Positions 11,342 through 19,100 of a stretch of DNA of 64,000 bases are shown here, piece after piece. The notes beneath the pieces are model-generated. The model did not search any database. It was not told where the DNA came from and saw only the letters and a program-made list of their open reading frames with translations. Each line of letters begins with the position of its first letter. The stretch's first letter is position 1. Both the position numbers and the translations under genes were made by a program. Source of the stretch: Streptomyces yatensis (GTDB lineage Bacteria; Actinomycetota; Actinomycetes; Streptomycetales; Streptomycetaceae); assembly GCF_018069625.1 (NCBI RefSeq), contig NZ_CP072941.1, positions 5,828,001 to 5,892,000 on the forward strand, given 5' to 3'.

Positions 11342-11378
11342 GGGGCGGGGCGGGCCGGTGACCGGCCCGCCCCGCCCC
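11342..11378. terminator. Bidirectional terminator between convergent genes
   Basis: Perfect 17-bp stem, arms 11342-11358 and 11362-11378, with a TGA loop, in the 68-bp gap between the convergent oxidoreductase and the surface protein. GAAAA directly to its right gives a TTTTC tail for minus-strand transcripts approaching from the right. Confidence 0.85.
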
Positions 11379-11403
11379 TGGAAAACCGTCAGGCGCAGGA
11401 CCG

Positions 11404-12420
11404 TCAGACGGTCGCGCGACGGCGGCGGACCACGAAGACCGCGCCTCCGCCCGCGGCCATCGCCACACCACCGATGAGCGCGATCATCGGCAGCGCCGAG
11501 GAGGAGCCCGTCTCGGCCAGGCTGCCCTGCGGGCTGATCTCCGTGTTGCCTTCCGGCTTGTGCGGCAGCGGCTTCTTGCCACCCTGCGGCTTCGGGTCGG
11601 CCGGCGGCACCTTGCCCGGCTCCGAACCCGCCTTCAGCACGTCGAACTCGTAGTACTCACCGGTCGAGTAGACGCAGTTGCCCTCGTCGTCCGCGTACAC
11701 GCCGACGCTGATGGCGTAGCCGAAGCCCTCGGGCGCGCTCTTGGCGACGCTCAGCCGGAGGTCGACCTTGAGGGTCTCGTGCGGCCGCACGTCGGTGTAG
11801 CCGATGTAGCCCGCGCCCGCGTCGTTCTCGTCGGTGGAGATCGCCTTCCAGGCGCCGGTCTCGGGGTCCTTGTACTGCAGGGTCAGGTACTTGCCCGTCC
11901 CGTCGGGGGCGGACTCGTGCACCGTGCCCGCGAAGAGCCCGAAGTCGACCCGCTGGTAGCTGCGGTCCGAGTCGTTCTTCACCTGGAACGTGAAGCCGTG
12001 GAAGCCGCTGCCCGCCACGACCTTCGACGGCAGGCCGACCAGGGTCGTGCTGAGCTCCGGGTCCTCGTTGTAGTCCCCGTCGTCCGCGCACTCGTCACCC
12101 GGCTCGTCGGTCGGCCCGGTGGTCGGCGTGGCGGTCTCGGTGGGGGTGCCGGAGGGGCCGCCGGAGGGGTCGCCGGGGGTCGGAGCCTGCGTGGCGCTCG
12201 TGGACGGCGCCGGGGTGGTCGGCGTGGGCTCGGCGGTCGGAGTGGTCTCCGTCGGCGACGGCGACGGGTCCTGCGGGGACGGCGTGACCGTCTCGGGGGC
12301 GGACGGCGACGGGCTCTCGCTCGGCGACGAATCCGCGAAGGCAGCGGGCGCCGCCAGGAGCGCGGCAGGGGCTATGGCGGCCGTCGCTGCGGCAGCCGCC
12401 AAGGCGCGGCGTAGCTTCAT
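11404..12420 (-). CDS. Sortase-anchored surface protein (LAETG motif)
   Basis: 338 residues. Signal peptide 1-29 (KLRR, then an alanine-rich core ending AFADSS). A Ser/Thr/Pro linker (30-108) full of PSPS/PTPT repeats follows, then a globular domain ~115-268 with beta-rich sequence (STTLVGLPSKVVAGSGFHGF) and two Cys that could pair. The C-terminus is a classic cell-wall sorting signal: L301-A-E-T-G305, a hydrophobic helix (ALPMIALIGGVAMAAGGGA) and the basic tail RRRR. LAxTG is the usual class E sortase motif of Streptomyces. ATG 12420 has GAGG five bases upstream. It is expected to be linked to peptidoglycan; the function of the displayed domain is unknown. Confidence 0.9.
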   Translation of the reverse strand: MKLRRALAAAAATAAIAPAALLAAPAAFADSSPSESPSPSAPETVTPSPQDPSPSPTETTPTAEPTPTTPAPSTSATQAPTPGDPSGGPSGTPTETATPTTGPTDEPGDECADDGDYNEDPELSTTLVGLPSKVVAGSGFHGFTFQVKNDSDRSYQRVDFGLFAGTVHESAPDGTGKYLTLQYKDPETGAWKAISTDENDAGAGYIGYTDVRPHETLKVDLRLSVAKSAPEGFGYAISVGVYADDEGNCVYSTGEYYEFDVLKAGSEPGKVPPADPKPQGGKKPLPHKPEGNTEISPQGSLAETGSSSALPMIALIGGVAMAAGGGAVFVVRRRRATV

Positions 12421-12768
12421 GAAGACCTCTTCTGGGTCCGTACGTAGCCCCTGGGGGCGATACGCATGTGGAGGGCCGTCGCGGTGGGGCGCGGGATGGC
12501 CGTGCTTTGCACGTACATGACCAGGCGGATGGCCGAAAGGTTGCCTTCACGGTTGCTCACAGAATGGTCACAGAATCCGCCGCGGGTGCCCGGCCCGCAC
12601 GTCATCACCCGTACGGCGCGTGACCGGCCCGCGCGGGGGCTCGTTGTGCCCGGTGCCGCGCCAGCCAGGAGCGGCCCGGAGAAAACCACGCGTGGCTCAG
12701 ATCCGCCGAAGCGATGAGACGCGGCCCCTGTGGTGATTCAGGCGGCGCGTCGTGGGACCTCGCATCGG

Positions 12769-12850
12769 CGAGGTGACCGGTCGGCAGGGGACAGCAGCCC
12801 GGTCATCACCTCAAGGACGGTCGGTCCCGGGGACGCCTGGGGCCGACCGT
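12769..12850. other. Two adjacent hairpins, candidate structured RNA or regulatory element
   Basis: Hairpin A pairs GAGGTGACCGG (12769-12780 region) with CCGG-TCA-TCACCTC (12799-12812), an 11-bp stem with a 3-nt bulge. Hairpin B pairs ACGGTCGG (12817-12824) with CCGACCGT (12843-12850), with further CCC/GGG pairing inside. They lie ~350-430 bp upstream of the surface protein and ~340 bp past the chorismate mutase stop, so neither is an obvious terminator. I do not recognise a known riboswitch family. Confidence 0.35.
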
Positions 12851-13020
12851 ATCCGGTCGAAACGGTTGCGCCCGGCGCTCCGCATCCACCACGATGCTGA
12901 GAGGGAGAACGCCCCCGGTCACACCCCGACATTGGTCCGACCACGCGGGCGTACGCCGTTCAGACACCCCTGACATACGGGCCCCAGAAGCCAGCGGCGC
13001 AACCCCCCGGCGCCGCCTCT

Positions 13021-13102
13021 CAGCACCGGCGCTGCCCTGACGCCGGTGCTGACCGCCTAGGGCCCCGGAGGCGCCCGCCCCGTTCGGGCGCCCCCGGGGC
13101 CC
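13021..13102 (-). terminator. Tandem terminator hairpins after chorismate mutase
   Basis: On the minus strand downstream of chorismate mutase. First hairpin: arms 13060-13077 and 13085-13102, 18 bp with one mismatch and a 7-nt loop. Second: CAGCACCGGCG/CGCCGGTGCTG, 13021-13031 and 13041-13051, 11 bp perfect. Confidence 0.75.
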
Positions 13103-13192
13103 TTCGCTTGTCCGAGGGGCCCCGTCGCCCCGTGGGCAGGTCCTCCGCCGGGCTCTCCGCCGGGCTCTCCGCCCGGCCGGGAGACAGCGGTG

Positions 13193-13498
13193 TCAGACCC
13201 GGCCCCGGCACAGCTCCAGCAGCGTCATGGCGAGCGTCGTACCGGGCTTGCCCAGCCGCTGCCGGTAGCGGTCGAGGATCTCCATCTCGCGGGAGAGCTG
13301 CACCCGCCGCCCGCCCGACGCGATCCGCGCCTCCTGAATGGCGGCCGAGACGCCCATCCGCTCCCGGACGAGATCGAGGATCTGCCCGTCGAGGGCGTCG
13401 ATCCGCTCCCGCGCGCTGCCGATCACATCCGCGGGCTTCGCGGTTTCGGTGGTCTCCGTGTTCTCCATGCTCTCCGCCGCCGTACTGCTGCCGCTCAT
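13193..13498 (-). CDS. Chorismate mutase, AroQ (type II) family
   Basis: 101 residues, the normal size for a stand-alone AroQ domain; converts chorismate to prephenate, the committed step to phenylalanine and tyrosine. After a Ser/Glu/Thr-rich tail of ~28 residues come the helices with ARERIDALDGQILDLVRERM, then IQEARIASGGRRVQLSREMEIL and a final helix ending LLELCRGRV; Arg in helix 1, the second-segment Arg and Glu match the AroQ active-site pattern. ATG 13498 has CAGGAGA upstream. The 5' region holds a minus-strand promoter, a short Phe/Tyr-containing frame and a hairpin (13565-13724) that may form an attenuator. Divergent from guaA. Confidence 0.88.
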   Translation of the reverse strand: MSGSSTAAESMENTETTETAKPADVIGSARERIDALDGQILDLVRERMGVSAAIQEARIASGGRRVQLSREMEILDRYRQRLGKPGTTLAMTLLELCRGRV

Positions 13499-13564
13499 GT
13501 CCGTATCTCCTGGTCCATGGTCGCGGAGCCCTGGAGTCCGGCAACGGCCCGGTGGAAAGACAGA

Positions 13565-13594
13565 GCGCCCCGGGCCTTTGCCGGCCCGGGGCGC
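13565..13594 (-). terminator. Hairpin with T-rich tail in front of chorismate mutase (possible attenuator)
   Basis: Arms GCGCCCCGGGCC (13565-13576) and GGCCCGGGGCGC (13583-13594), 12 bp perfect, 6-nt loop. Read on the minus strand it is followed by TCTGTCTTTCC, so it would end transcripts arriving from the small frame at 13616-13687. It lies 66 bp before the chorismate mutase start. Confidence 0.6.
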
Positions 13595-13615
13595 CTGGGA
13601 AGTCGCTGTCAGTGT

Positions 13616-13687
13616 TTACGCAGCACGACCATGGCAGCCGGACGGGCCGGTGCCATAGGTAAAGACGAAGGTCATGTGCGTGGACAT
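13616..13687 (-). CDS. Candidate 23-residue leader peptide upstream of chorismate mutase
   Basis: A 24-codon frame on the minus strand: ATG 13687 to TAA 13616, reading [11 protein letters not shown], then [12 protein letters not shown]. It has no Shine-Dalgarno, but the ATG is exactly 7 nt after a CATAAT -10 box, which fits leaderless expression as at several other genes here. The Phe-Val-Phe-Thr-Tyr run, the T-tailed hairpin 22 bp past the stop, and a downstream gene for phenylalanine/tyrosine synthesis together resemble a ribosome-mediated attenuator. Two Phe and one Tyr is a weak sensing run, and I could not show an antiterminator pairing. It could instead be an unrelated small protein or part of a small RNA. 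Confidence 0.45.
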   Translation of the reverse strand: MSTHMTFVFTYGTGPSGCHGRAA

Positions 13688-13694
13688 GGCGTCG

Positions 13695-13724
13695 ATTATG
13701 AGCCCGTTAGAATCGAAAGTCCAA
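13695..13724 (-). promoter_or_regulatory. Minus-strand sigma70-like promoter of the leader peptide
   Basis: -35 TTGGAC (13719-13724), 18-bp spacer, -10 CATAAT (13695-13700). This is unusually close to consensus for this GC-rich sequence. Confidence 0.6.
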
Positions 13725-13784
13725 ACCCGCGGTTCCGCCGCAGACGGTTCCACAGCACGCCACCACCGCCGGAAGGCCGCCGAA

Positions 13785-15371
13785 GTGCCATCAGCGTCCC
13801 CTGCTGCCGCCCCCGACACCGTCCTGGTCGTCGACTTCGGCGCGCAGTACGCCCAGCTCATCGCCCGCAGGGTCCGTGAGGCCCGGGTCTACAGCGAGAT
13901 CGTTCCGTCCACCATGCCGGTGGCCGAGATGCTCGCCAAGAACCCCAAGGCGATCATCCTCTCCGGCGGCCCCTCGTCGGTCTACGCCGAGGGCGCGCCC
14001 TCGCTCGATCGCGCGATCTTCGAGGCGGGCGTCCCGGTCTTCGGCATGTGCTACGGCTTCCAGCTGATGGCCACGGCGCTCGGCGGCACCGTGGACAACA
14101 CCGGGGCGCGGGAGTACGGCCGTACGGCGCTCACCGTCACCAAGCAGGGCTCGACGCTCTTCGCGGGCACCCCCGAGGAGCAGCAGGTGTGGATGTCGCA
14201 CGGCGACGCCTGCTCCCAGGCCCCCGAGGGCTTCACCGTCACCGCGTCCACCGAGGTGGTCCCGGTCGCGGCCTTCGAATGCGATGAGCGCAAGCTGTAC
14301 GGCGTACAGCACCACCCCGAGGTGATGCACTCCACCCACGGCCAGCAGGTGCTGGAGCACTTCCTCTACCGGGGCGCGGGTCTGGAGCCCACCTGGACCA
14401 CCACCAATGTGGTCGAGGAGTCCGTGGCCGCGATCCGGGAGCAGGTCGGCACCAAGCGCGCGATCTGCGGACTGTCCGGCGGAGTGGACTCCGCGGTGGC
14501 CGCGGCCCTCGTCCAGAAGGCCATCGGCGACCAGCTGACCTGCGTGTACGTGGACCACGGCCTGATGCGCAAGGGCGAGTCCGAGCAGGTCGAGAAGGAC
14601 TTCGTGGCCGCCACCGGCGTGCAGCTGAAGGTCGTCGAGGCCGAGGAGCGCTTCCTTACCGCGCTCGCCGGGGTCTCCGACCCCGAGGAGAAGCGGAAGA
14701 TCATCGGCCGGGAGTTCATCCGGGTCTTCGAGCAGGCCCAGGCCGAGCTGGTGGCCGAGGCGGGCGCGGCCGGTGAGGCCGTGGAGTTCCTGGTCCAGGG
14801 CACCCTCTACCCCGACGTCGTGGAGTCCGGCGGCGGCACCGGCACCGCCAACATCAAGTCCCACCACAATGTGGGCGGGCTGCCCGACGACATCGAGTTC
14901 CAGCTCGTCGAGCCGCTGCGCCGGCTGTTCAAGGACGAGGTGCGGATGGTCGGCCAGGAGCTCGGCCTCCCGGACGAGATCGTCCACCGCCAGCCCTTCC
15001 CGGGCCCGGGCCTGGGCATCCGCATCGTCGGCGAGGTCACCAAGGAGCGCCTGGACCTGCTGCGCGAGGCCGACGCCATCGCCCGCGAGGAGCTGACCGC
15101 CGCCGGTCTGGACCGTGACATCTGGCAGTGCCCGGTGGTCCTGCTCGCCGACGTCCGCTCGGTCGGCGTCCAGGGCGACGGCCGCACCTACGGCCACCCG
15201 ATCGTGCTGCGCCCGGTCTCCTCGGAGGACGCGATGACGGCCGACTGGTCGCGGCTGCCGTACGACGTGCTGTCGCGGATCTCCACCCGCATCACCAACG
15301 AGGTGGACCAGGTGAACCGGGTGGTGCTGGACATCACCAGCAAGCCGCCCGGCACCATCGAGTGGGAGTGA
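13785..15371 (+). CDS. guaA: GMP synthase (glutamine-hydrolysing)
   Basis: 528 residues; makes GMP from XMP, ATP and glutamine. Class I glutamine amidotransferase domain ~10-200 with nucleophile Cys89 (GMCYGFQ) and His177-x-Glu179; ATP pyrophosphatase loop SGGVDS at 231-236; C-terminal dimerisation domain ending KPPGTIEWE, complete. An open frame extends back to 13674, but I chose GTG 13785 because GGAAGG lies 8 bases upstream and the protein then begins where known GuaA proteins do; the extra N-terminal residues look non-conserved. Probably monocistronic: a strong terminator follows. It is divergent from chorismate mutase, and a TAGAAT box near 13708 may be its -10. Confidence 0.97.
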   Translation: MPSASPAAAPDTVLVVDFGAQYAQLIARRVREARVYSEIVPSTMPVAEMLAKNPKAIILSGGPSSVYAEGAPSLDRAIFEAGVPVFGMCYGFQLMATALGGTVDNTGAREYGRTALTVTKQGSTLFAGTPEEQQVWMSHGDACSQAPEGFTVTASTEVVPVAAFECDERKLYGVQHHPEVMHSTHGQQVLEHFLYRGAGLEPTWTTTNVVEESVAAIREQVGTKRAICGLSGGVDSAVAAALVQKAIGDQLTCVYVDHGLMRKGESEQVEKDFVAATGVQLKVVEAEERFLTALAGVSDPEEKRKIIGREFIRVFEQAQAELVAEAGAAGEAVEFLVQGTLYPDVVESGGGTGTANIKSHHNVGGLPDDIEFQLVEPLRRLFKDEVRMVGQELGLPDEIVHRQPFPGPGLGIRIVGEVTKERLDLLREADAIAREELTAAGLDRDIWQCPVVLLADVRSVGVQGDGRTYGHPIVLRPVSSEDAMTADWSRLPYDVLSRISTRITNEVDQVNRVVLDITSKPPGTIEWE

Positions 15372-15412
15372 CCGCCGCGCCCCCTCTGGGTCGGATGGTC
15401 ATCTGATCGTCA

Positions 15413-15458
15413 AACGCCGACGCCGTCGCTCATTCGTTTGAGTGGCGGCGTCGGCGTT
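15413..15458 (+). terminator. guaA terminator
   Basis: Perfect 13-bp stem AACGCCGACGCCG (15413-15425) / CGGCGTCGGCGTT (15446-15458), with a smaller CTCA/TGAG helix inside the loop, 42 bp after the guaA stop. Confidence 0.85.
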
Positions 15459-15510
15459 CGCGCTGGGTACTCTGACCGCAGAGGCGAGACTCCGTCCCAT
15501 GGGAGCAATC

Positions 15511-16113
15511 ATGAGCGCCGCACGCGAGTACGGGCTGGACGAGCAGTACGAGTGGGCCCGCCCGCCGCAGGGCGGCTGGACGGCGGACGACCTCGACCGG
15601 CTTCCGAATCTTCCTCCGCACACGGAGCTGATCGACGGGAGTCTCGTCCTCGTGAGTCCGCAGACCGCATTCCACGCACGTGCCATGCGACTATTCGAGT
15701 TCGCCCTGCTGGACCAGGCACCGGACGCGTTGGACGTCATGCGGGAGATGACGGTCAAGCTGGACGACATCAACCGCCTGGAACCCGATGTCTTGGTCCT
15801 TCAGGCCGGTGCGGATGCCGGGCCCCGCAACACCTGTTACAGGGTGGAGGATCTCGTGCTGGCCATCGAAGTAGTGTCGCTGGACTCCAAGGCGCGTGAC
15901 CGTGAGGTCAAGCCACGCAAGTACGCCGGTGCGGGCGTGCCGCATTTCTGGCGGGTGGAGGACGACTGCGGCCTCCCCGTGGTCTACGTCTATGAGCTCG
16001 ATCCCGCTGTTAAGGCGTACCAACCCGCCGGCGTTTACCACGACAAGCTCCGCCTGACCCTTCCGTTCCCCATCGAGATCGACCTCACCGCGATCAATCG
16101 CCGTAGGCCCTGA
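15511..16113 (+). CDS. Uma2/DUF820-family restriction-endonuclease-like protein
   Basis: 200 residues. Uma2 proteins have a PD-(D/E)xK nuclease fold and are abundant in actinobacteria and cyanobacteria; their biological role is unsettled. Seen: TELIDGSLVLVSP, EPDVLVL (acidic metal ligand), AIEVVSLDSKARDREVKPRKY (Glu and Lys of the core) and AGVPHFWRVE. I chose ATG 15511 because GGGAG is five bases upstream; ATG 15499 is also in frame but has no ribosome site. A TACTCT box at ~15468 could be the -10. It stands alone, without restriction-modification or transposase neighbours. Confidence 0.85.
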   Translation: MSAAREYGLDEQYEWARPPQGGWTADDLDRLPNLPPHTELIDGSLVLVSPQTAFHARAMRLFEFALLDQAPDALDVMREMTVKLDDINRLEPDVLVLQAGADAGPRNTCYRVEDLVLAIEVVSLDSKARDREVKPRKYAGAGVPHFWRVEDDCGLPVVYVYELDPAVKAYQPAGVYHDKLRLTLPFPIEIDLTAINRRRP

Positions 16114-16178
16114 CTCTGGCCTCCTGCGATACCCAGAGGTAGCTTCCGCTCCAGCACACCTGAGGAGCGGAGCTGCCG

Positions 16179-16976
16179 ATGACGAACCAGCCGCAGACCC
16201 CCACCCCGATACCGACCGACCAGCTGCGGTTCACCATGCCCCCGCAGCACGCCTCGCCCCAGGACGAGCGCCGCTACCGCAAGGAGCGGCTGGCGGCGGC
16301 GCTGCGCCTGTTCGGGCGGTTCGGGTACGAAGAGGGGGTCGCGGGGCACATCACCGTGCGGGACCCGGAATTCACCGACTGCTACTGGGTGAATCCGTTC
16401 GGCATGCCCTTCGGCCACATCACCGTGAGCGATCTGCTCCTCGTCAATCAGGCGGGCCAGGTGGTGGAGGGGCGCTCCCACGTCAACCAGGCGGCCTTTG
16501 TCGTTCACTCTTCCGTGCATCAGGCGCGGCCGGACGTCGTGGCCGTCGCGCACAGCCGCTCGGTGCACGGCCGCGCACTGGCCGCGCTCGGCGAGCCGCT
16601 GGAGCCGATCACCCAGGAGGTCTGCGCGTTCTTCGAGGACCACGCGGTCTACGGGGGCACCACGGGGGTCGTCGTGGACGAGGAGGAGGGGCGCGCGATC
16701 GCCGCGGCGCTCGGCGGGTACAAGGCCCTCATCCTGCGCAATCGCGGTCTGCTGACGGTCGGGGACTCGGTCGACGCGGCCGCGTGGTGGTTCATCACGA
16801 TGGAGCGGGCCGCCCAGGTGCAGCTGACCGCCAAGGCGTCGGGCAAGCCGGTGCCCATCGACTACGCCGACGCGATGCGGACGCGTGAACAGCTGGGAAA
16901 CGATCTTGTGGCCTGGATCAACTACCAGCCTCTGTATCTGCAGATCACCCGCGATGAGCCGGACCTGCTGAGCTGA
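16179..16976 (+). CDS. Class II aldolase/adducin-family protein
   Basis: 265 residues with one class II aldolase domain (~38-240). The family binds a divalent metal and catalyses aldol cleavage or related reactions on small sugar phosphates, or is non-enzymatic as in adducin. Seen: GHITVRDP, VNPFGMPF, FVVHSSVHQARPDVVAVAHS, FFEDHAVYGG, LILRNRGLLTVG. Where many members have His-x-His, this one reads His125-Ser-Arg127, so one usual metal ligand may be absent. GAGGAGCGGAG lies upstream of the ATG. It is isolated from sugar-catabolic genes; the substrate is unknown. Confidence 0.85.
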   Translation: MTNQPQTPTPIPTDQLRFTMPPQHASPQDERRYRKERLAAALRLFGRFGYEEGVAGHITVRDPEFTDCYWVNPFGMPFGHITVSDLLLVNQAGQVVEGRSHVNQAAFVVHSSVHQARPDVVAVAHSRSVHGRALAALGEPLEPITQEVCAFFEDHAVYGGTTGVVVDEEEGRAIAAALGGYKALILRNRGLLTVGDSVDAAAWWFITMERAAQVQLTAKASGKPVPIDYADAMRTREQLGNDLVAWINYQPLYLQITRDEPDLLS

Positions 16977-17060
16977 CACCCTCCGCGGTGCGGCACAATC
17001 CCCTCTCAATACCTGTCAGTTGGGCGGTGCCGCGCGAACCCGCGGTCCCGTACGGAACGA

Positions 17061-18377
17061 GTGAACGACGGAGCGACCCGCGTGGCGGTGGAGACGGCGA
17101 AGAACGCCACGACGGCAGAAGGACAGCACCCCCATGGGCATCCCCACGGCCACACGGGCTGTGAATGCTCCCAGGGGGCCCGTGAGGGCCATCGGCGGGC
17201 GGTGGCCGCGTTCGTGGCCCTGCGGGAGCGTTTCGCGGCCGGAGAGGGCCTTCCAGCGGCTCTCGTCCACTCGGCGGGAGCGTCCCGGCAGTGGGTCTCC
17301 GACGAGCTGTCCCAGGCGGCCCGCTCCGTCGCCGACAGCGGCCGCGCCGAGACCTCGGCATGGCGGCACCGGGTCTGGCGGCGCACCGTGTTCGTGGTGT
17401 GGGGCGCGGTCGGGGTGCTGCTGATCGGCCAGTTGGCCACGGCGATCGGCGCGGGCTGGTCGGTCGCCCGGACGGCCGGGCTCACCGCCGCCGTGGTCAC
17501 CGCCGCGCTGCTGACCCTCACCGCCCGGCTGCACCGCGCGGACGGGGGCCCGCTCGCCCCGCTCGTCGGCGAGGACAACCGACTCTCCACCTCCCGCGCC
17601 GTCGCCGCCGCCTGGCTGCTGATCGCGGTCTTCGCGGTGCTGGTGCTCGGCGTCGAGCTGGCCGTGGCCCCCGGCGACCGGCAGCGGCTGACCGACGGGC
17701 TGGCCCTGGACCACGCCGCCGGGCTCCTTACGGTCGCCGCGTTGACGTGTGTGACCGCCGTGCTGGCACGGCTCTTCGTCGCGGCCCGGGTGCGGGCGCA
17801 GCGGCTGCAGAAGGTGCGGGCCGTGCGCCCGCGCGCCGCCGATCTGCTGACCGACGACGCGGGCCGCGGCAGCTTCGCCGATGTGCAGTATGTCGTCGTC
17901 CACGCCGCGGCCCTCGCCTGCACCGCCGTCCGCCTCGGCCGCGAGCCGTGGCGGCTGCCCGATGTGCCCTGGGGCCTGACGCTGCTGGCGGCCGTATCGG
18001 TGGTGATGTACCTGACCGGGAAGTACGCGGAGGGCGGCCGGCCGACCGTGCTGTCCGTCGTACGGGTCCGCCCCGAGGAGGGCGCCATCGACCGCGACGC
18101 CCCGATCCGCACCGGCGACGACATCGAGATCCGCGGCAGCGGCTTCGTCCCGCCGGGCGCACAGGACCCGGACCGGCTGGCCAAGCTGGTCGTCCGCATC
18201 GGCAGGGTGCACGTCCATGTGCCGCTGGTCCCGGTCGCCGGCGGCTTCAGCAGCCCGACCGACACCGCGCTCACCGTGCCGGTCCCGGTGGACGTGGAGC
18301 CGGGCCGGGTGGATGTACAGGTCGTGACGGCCTCGGGCGCGGAGACCAACCCCTATCCCATCGATGTTATGGACTGA
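17061..18377 (+). CDS. Multi-pass membrane protein with C-terminal Ig/TIG-like domain, function unknown
   Basis: 438 residues. The N-terminal ~45 residues are His/Gly-rich (HPHGHPHGHTGCEC), suggestive of metal binding. Four or five transmembrane segments follow: ~112-134 (VFVVWGAVGVLLIGQLATAI), ~140-155, ~185-205, ~225-245 and ~310-330. The last ~110 residues are soluble and beta-rich (RTGDDIEIRGSGFVPPGA ... VDVEPGRVDVQVVTASG), like an IPT/TIG domain. GTG 17061 has GGAACGA upstream; GTG 17082 is an alternative. I do not recognise a named family. DoxX follows 77 bp downstream on the same strand. Confidence 0.75.
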   Translation: MNDGATRVAVETAKNATTAEGQHPHGHPHGHTGCECSQGAREGHRRAVAAFVALRERFAAGEGLPAALVHSAGASRQWVSDELSQAARSVADSGRAETSAWRHRVWRRTVFVVWGAVGVLLIGQLATAIGAGWSVARTAGLTAAVVTAALLTLTARLHRADGGPLAPLVGEDNRLSTSRAVAAAWLLIAVFAVLVLGVELAVAPGDRQRLTDGLALDHAAGLLTVAALTCVTAVLARLFVAARVRAQRLQKVRAVRPRAADLLTDDAGRGSFADVQYVVVHAAALACTAVRLGREPWRLPDVPWGLTLLAAVSVVMYLTGKYAEGGRPTVLSVVRVRPEEGAIDRDAPIRTGDDIEIRGSGFVPPGAQDPDRLAKLVVRIGRVHVHVPLVPVAGGFSSPTDTALTVPVPVDVEPGRVDVQVVTASGAETNPYPIDVMD

Positions 18378-18454
18378 GTCGTTCCGGCCTGCCGCTCCGT
18401 ATGGTTTTGTCGAACGCGCAACGAAATAGCGGCGCGACGGGAGAGGCGGGCGGC

Positions 18455-19036
18455 ATGAGACACGCGGATCGTATGGCCGGTTCGGGCACGGCGGGCAGCG
18501 GCGGCAGCGTGCACGGGGTGAGCGGCGTGAACGGCATAGGCGGGCAGCAGCCCGTGGGAGTTCGGGCCACGGCCGCCCGTTACGCGCTGCTGCCACTGCG
18601 GATCTTCCTCGGCGTCACCTTCGTCTACGCCGGGATCGACAAACTCACCGACTCGGCCTTCCTGTCCGACTCGGGCACCGGCTCGATCGGCGAGCTGATG
18701 CGTCAGGTGCGGGACAGCTCGGCCCTGCCGTGGATGGTCGACCAGGCCCTCAAGGACCCCACCGCCTTCGGCTACGCCATGGCCTACGGCGAACTGGCCG
18801 TCGGCCTCGGCATCCTGGTGGGCCTTCTCTCCCGCCTGGCCGCCTTCGGCGGCGCGCTGATCTCCCTGAGCCTGTGGCTCACGGTCAGCTGGCAGTCGGA
18901 CCCCTACTACTACGGCAACGACCTGGCCTATCTGATGGCGTGGCTGCCGCTGGTGCTGGCCGGTGCGCCGTATCTCTCCCTGGACGTCGCCATCTCCAGG
19001 CGCCGGCGCCGGCAGGGCTCGCAGCTCTTCACGTAG
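18455..19036 (+). CDS. DoxX-family membrane protein
   Basis: 193 residues. After a Gly/Ser-rich cytoplasmic tail of ~35 residues come four transmembrane helices in the DoxX order: LPLRIFLGVTFVYAGIDKL, AYGELAVGLGILVGLLSRLA, AFGGALISLSLWLTVSW and LAYLMAWLPLVLAGAPYLSL. DoxX-like proteins are linked to thiol/redox or thiosulphate metabolism in a few species; in Streptomyces the role is unproven. ATG 18455 has GGGAGAGGCGGG upstream. Convergent with the kinase at 19101, with a terminator hairpin between. Confidence 0.88.
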   Translation: MRHADRMAGSGTAGSGGSVHGVSGVNGIGGQQPVGVRATAARYALLPLRIFLGVTFVYAGIDKLTDSAFLSDSGTGSIGELMRQVRDSSALPWMVDQALKDPTAFGYAMAYGELAVGLGILVGLLSRLAAFGGALISLSLWLTVSWQSDPYYYGNDLAYLMAWLPLVLAGAPYLSLDVAISRRRRRQGSQLFT

Positions 19037-19066
19037 GAACGCGGTACGTGGGGCGTGCCGCTTCGC

Positions 19067-19099
19067 GCGGGACGTGGCCGGGGCCCCGGGCCACGTCCC
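19067..19099. terminator. Bidirectional terminator between doxX-like gene and kinase
   Basis: Arms CGGGACGTGGCC (19067-19078) and GGCCACGTCCCG (19088-19099), 12 bp perfect, 9-nt GC-only loop, between convergent genes. Confidence 0.8.
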
Positions 19100-19100
19100 G

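Larger units (their letters stand above)
12421..13192. other. 772-bp gene-free interval with structured elements
   Basis: Between the divergent 5' end of the surface protein and the 3' end of chorismate mutase. I find no coding frame with Streptomyces codon bias here. Its left part must hold the promoter of the surface protein. The centre holds two strong hairpins (12769-12850, listed separately) and the right end two tandem terminator hairpins. Confidence 0.6.

Noticed and set aside
12421..13192. Hidden small gene or c-di-AMP riboswitch before the LAETG surface protein
   Set aside because: No frame shows the expected codon bias and none of the ydaO core motifs is present, unlike 32771-32932.
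13604..13613. Another TGTCAGTG damage box near chorismate mutase
   Set aside because: TGTCAGTGTTTACG lacks the GG and there is no TANNNT box 7 bp downstream.
17291..19036. 581-codon plus-strand frame covering the membrane protein and the DoxX gene
   Set aside because: Its first ~390 codons are an out-of-frame shadow of the gene at 17061 (Arg/Gly/Pro-rich); only the part from ATG 18455 is a real protein (DoxX).
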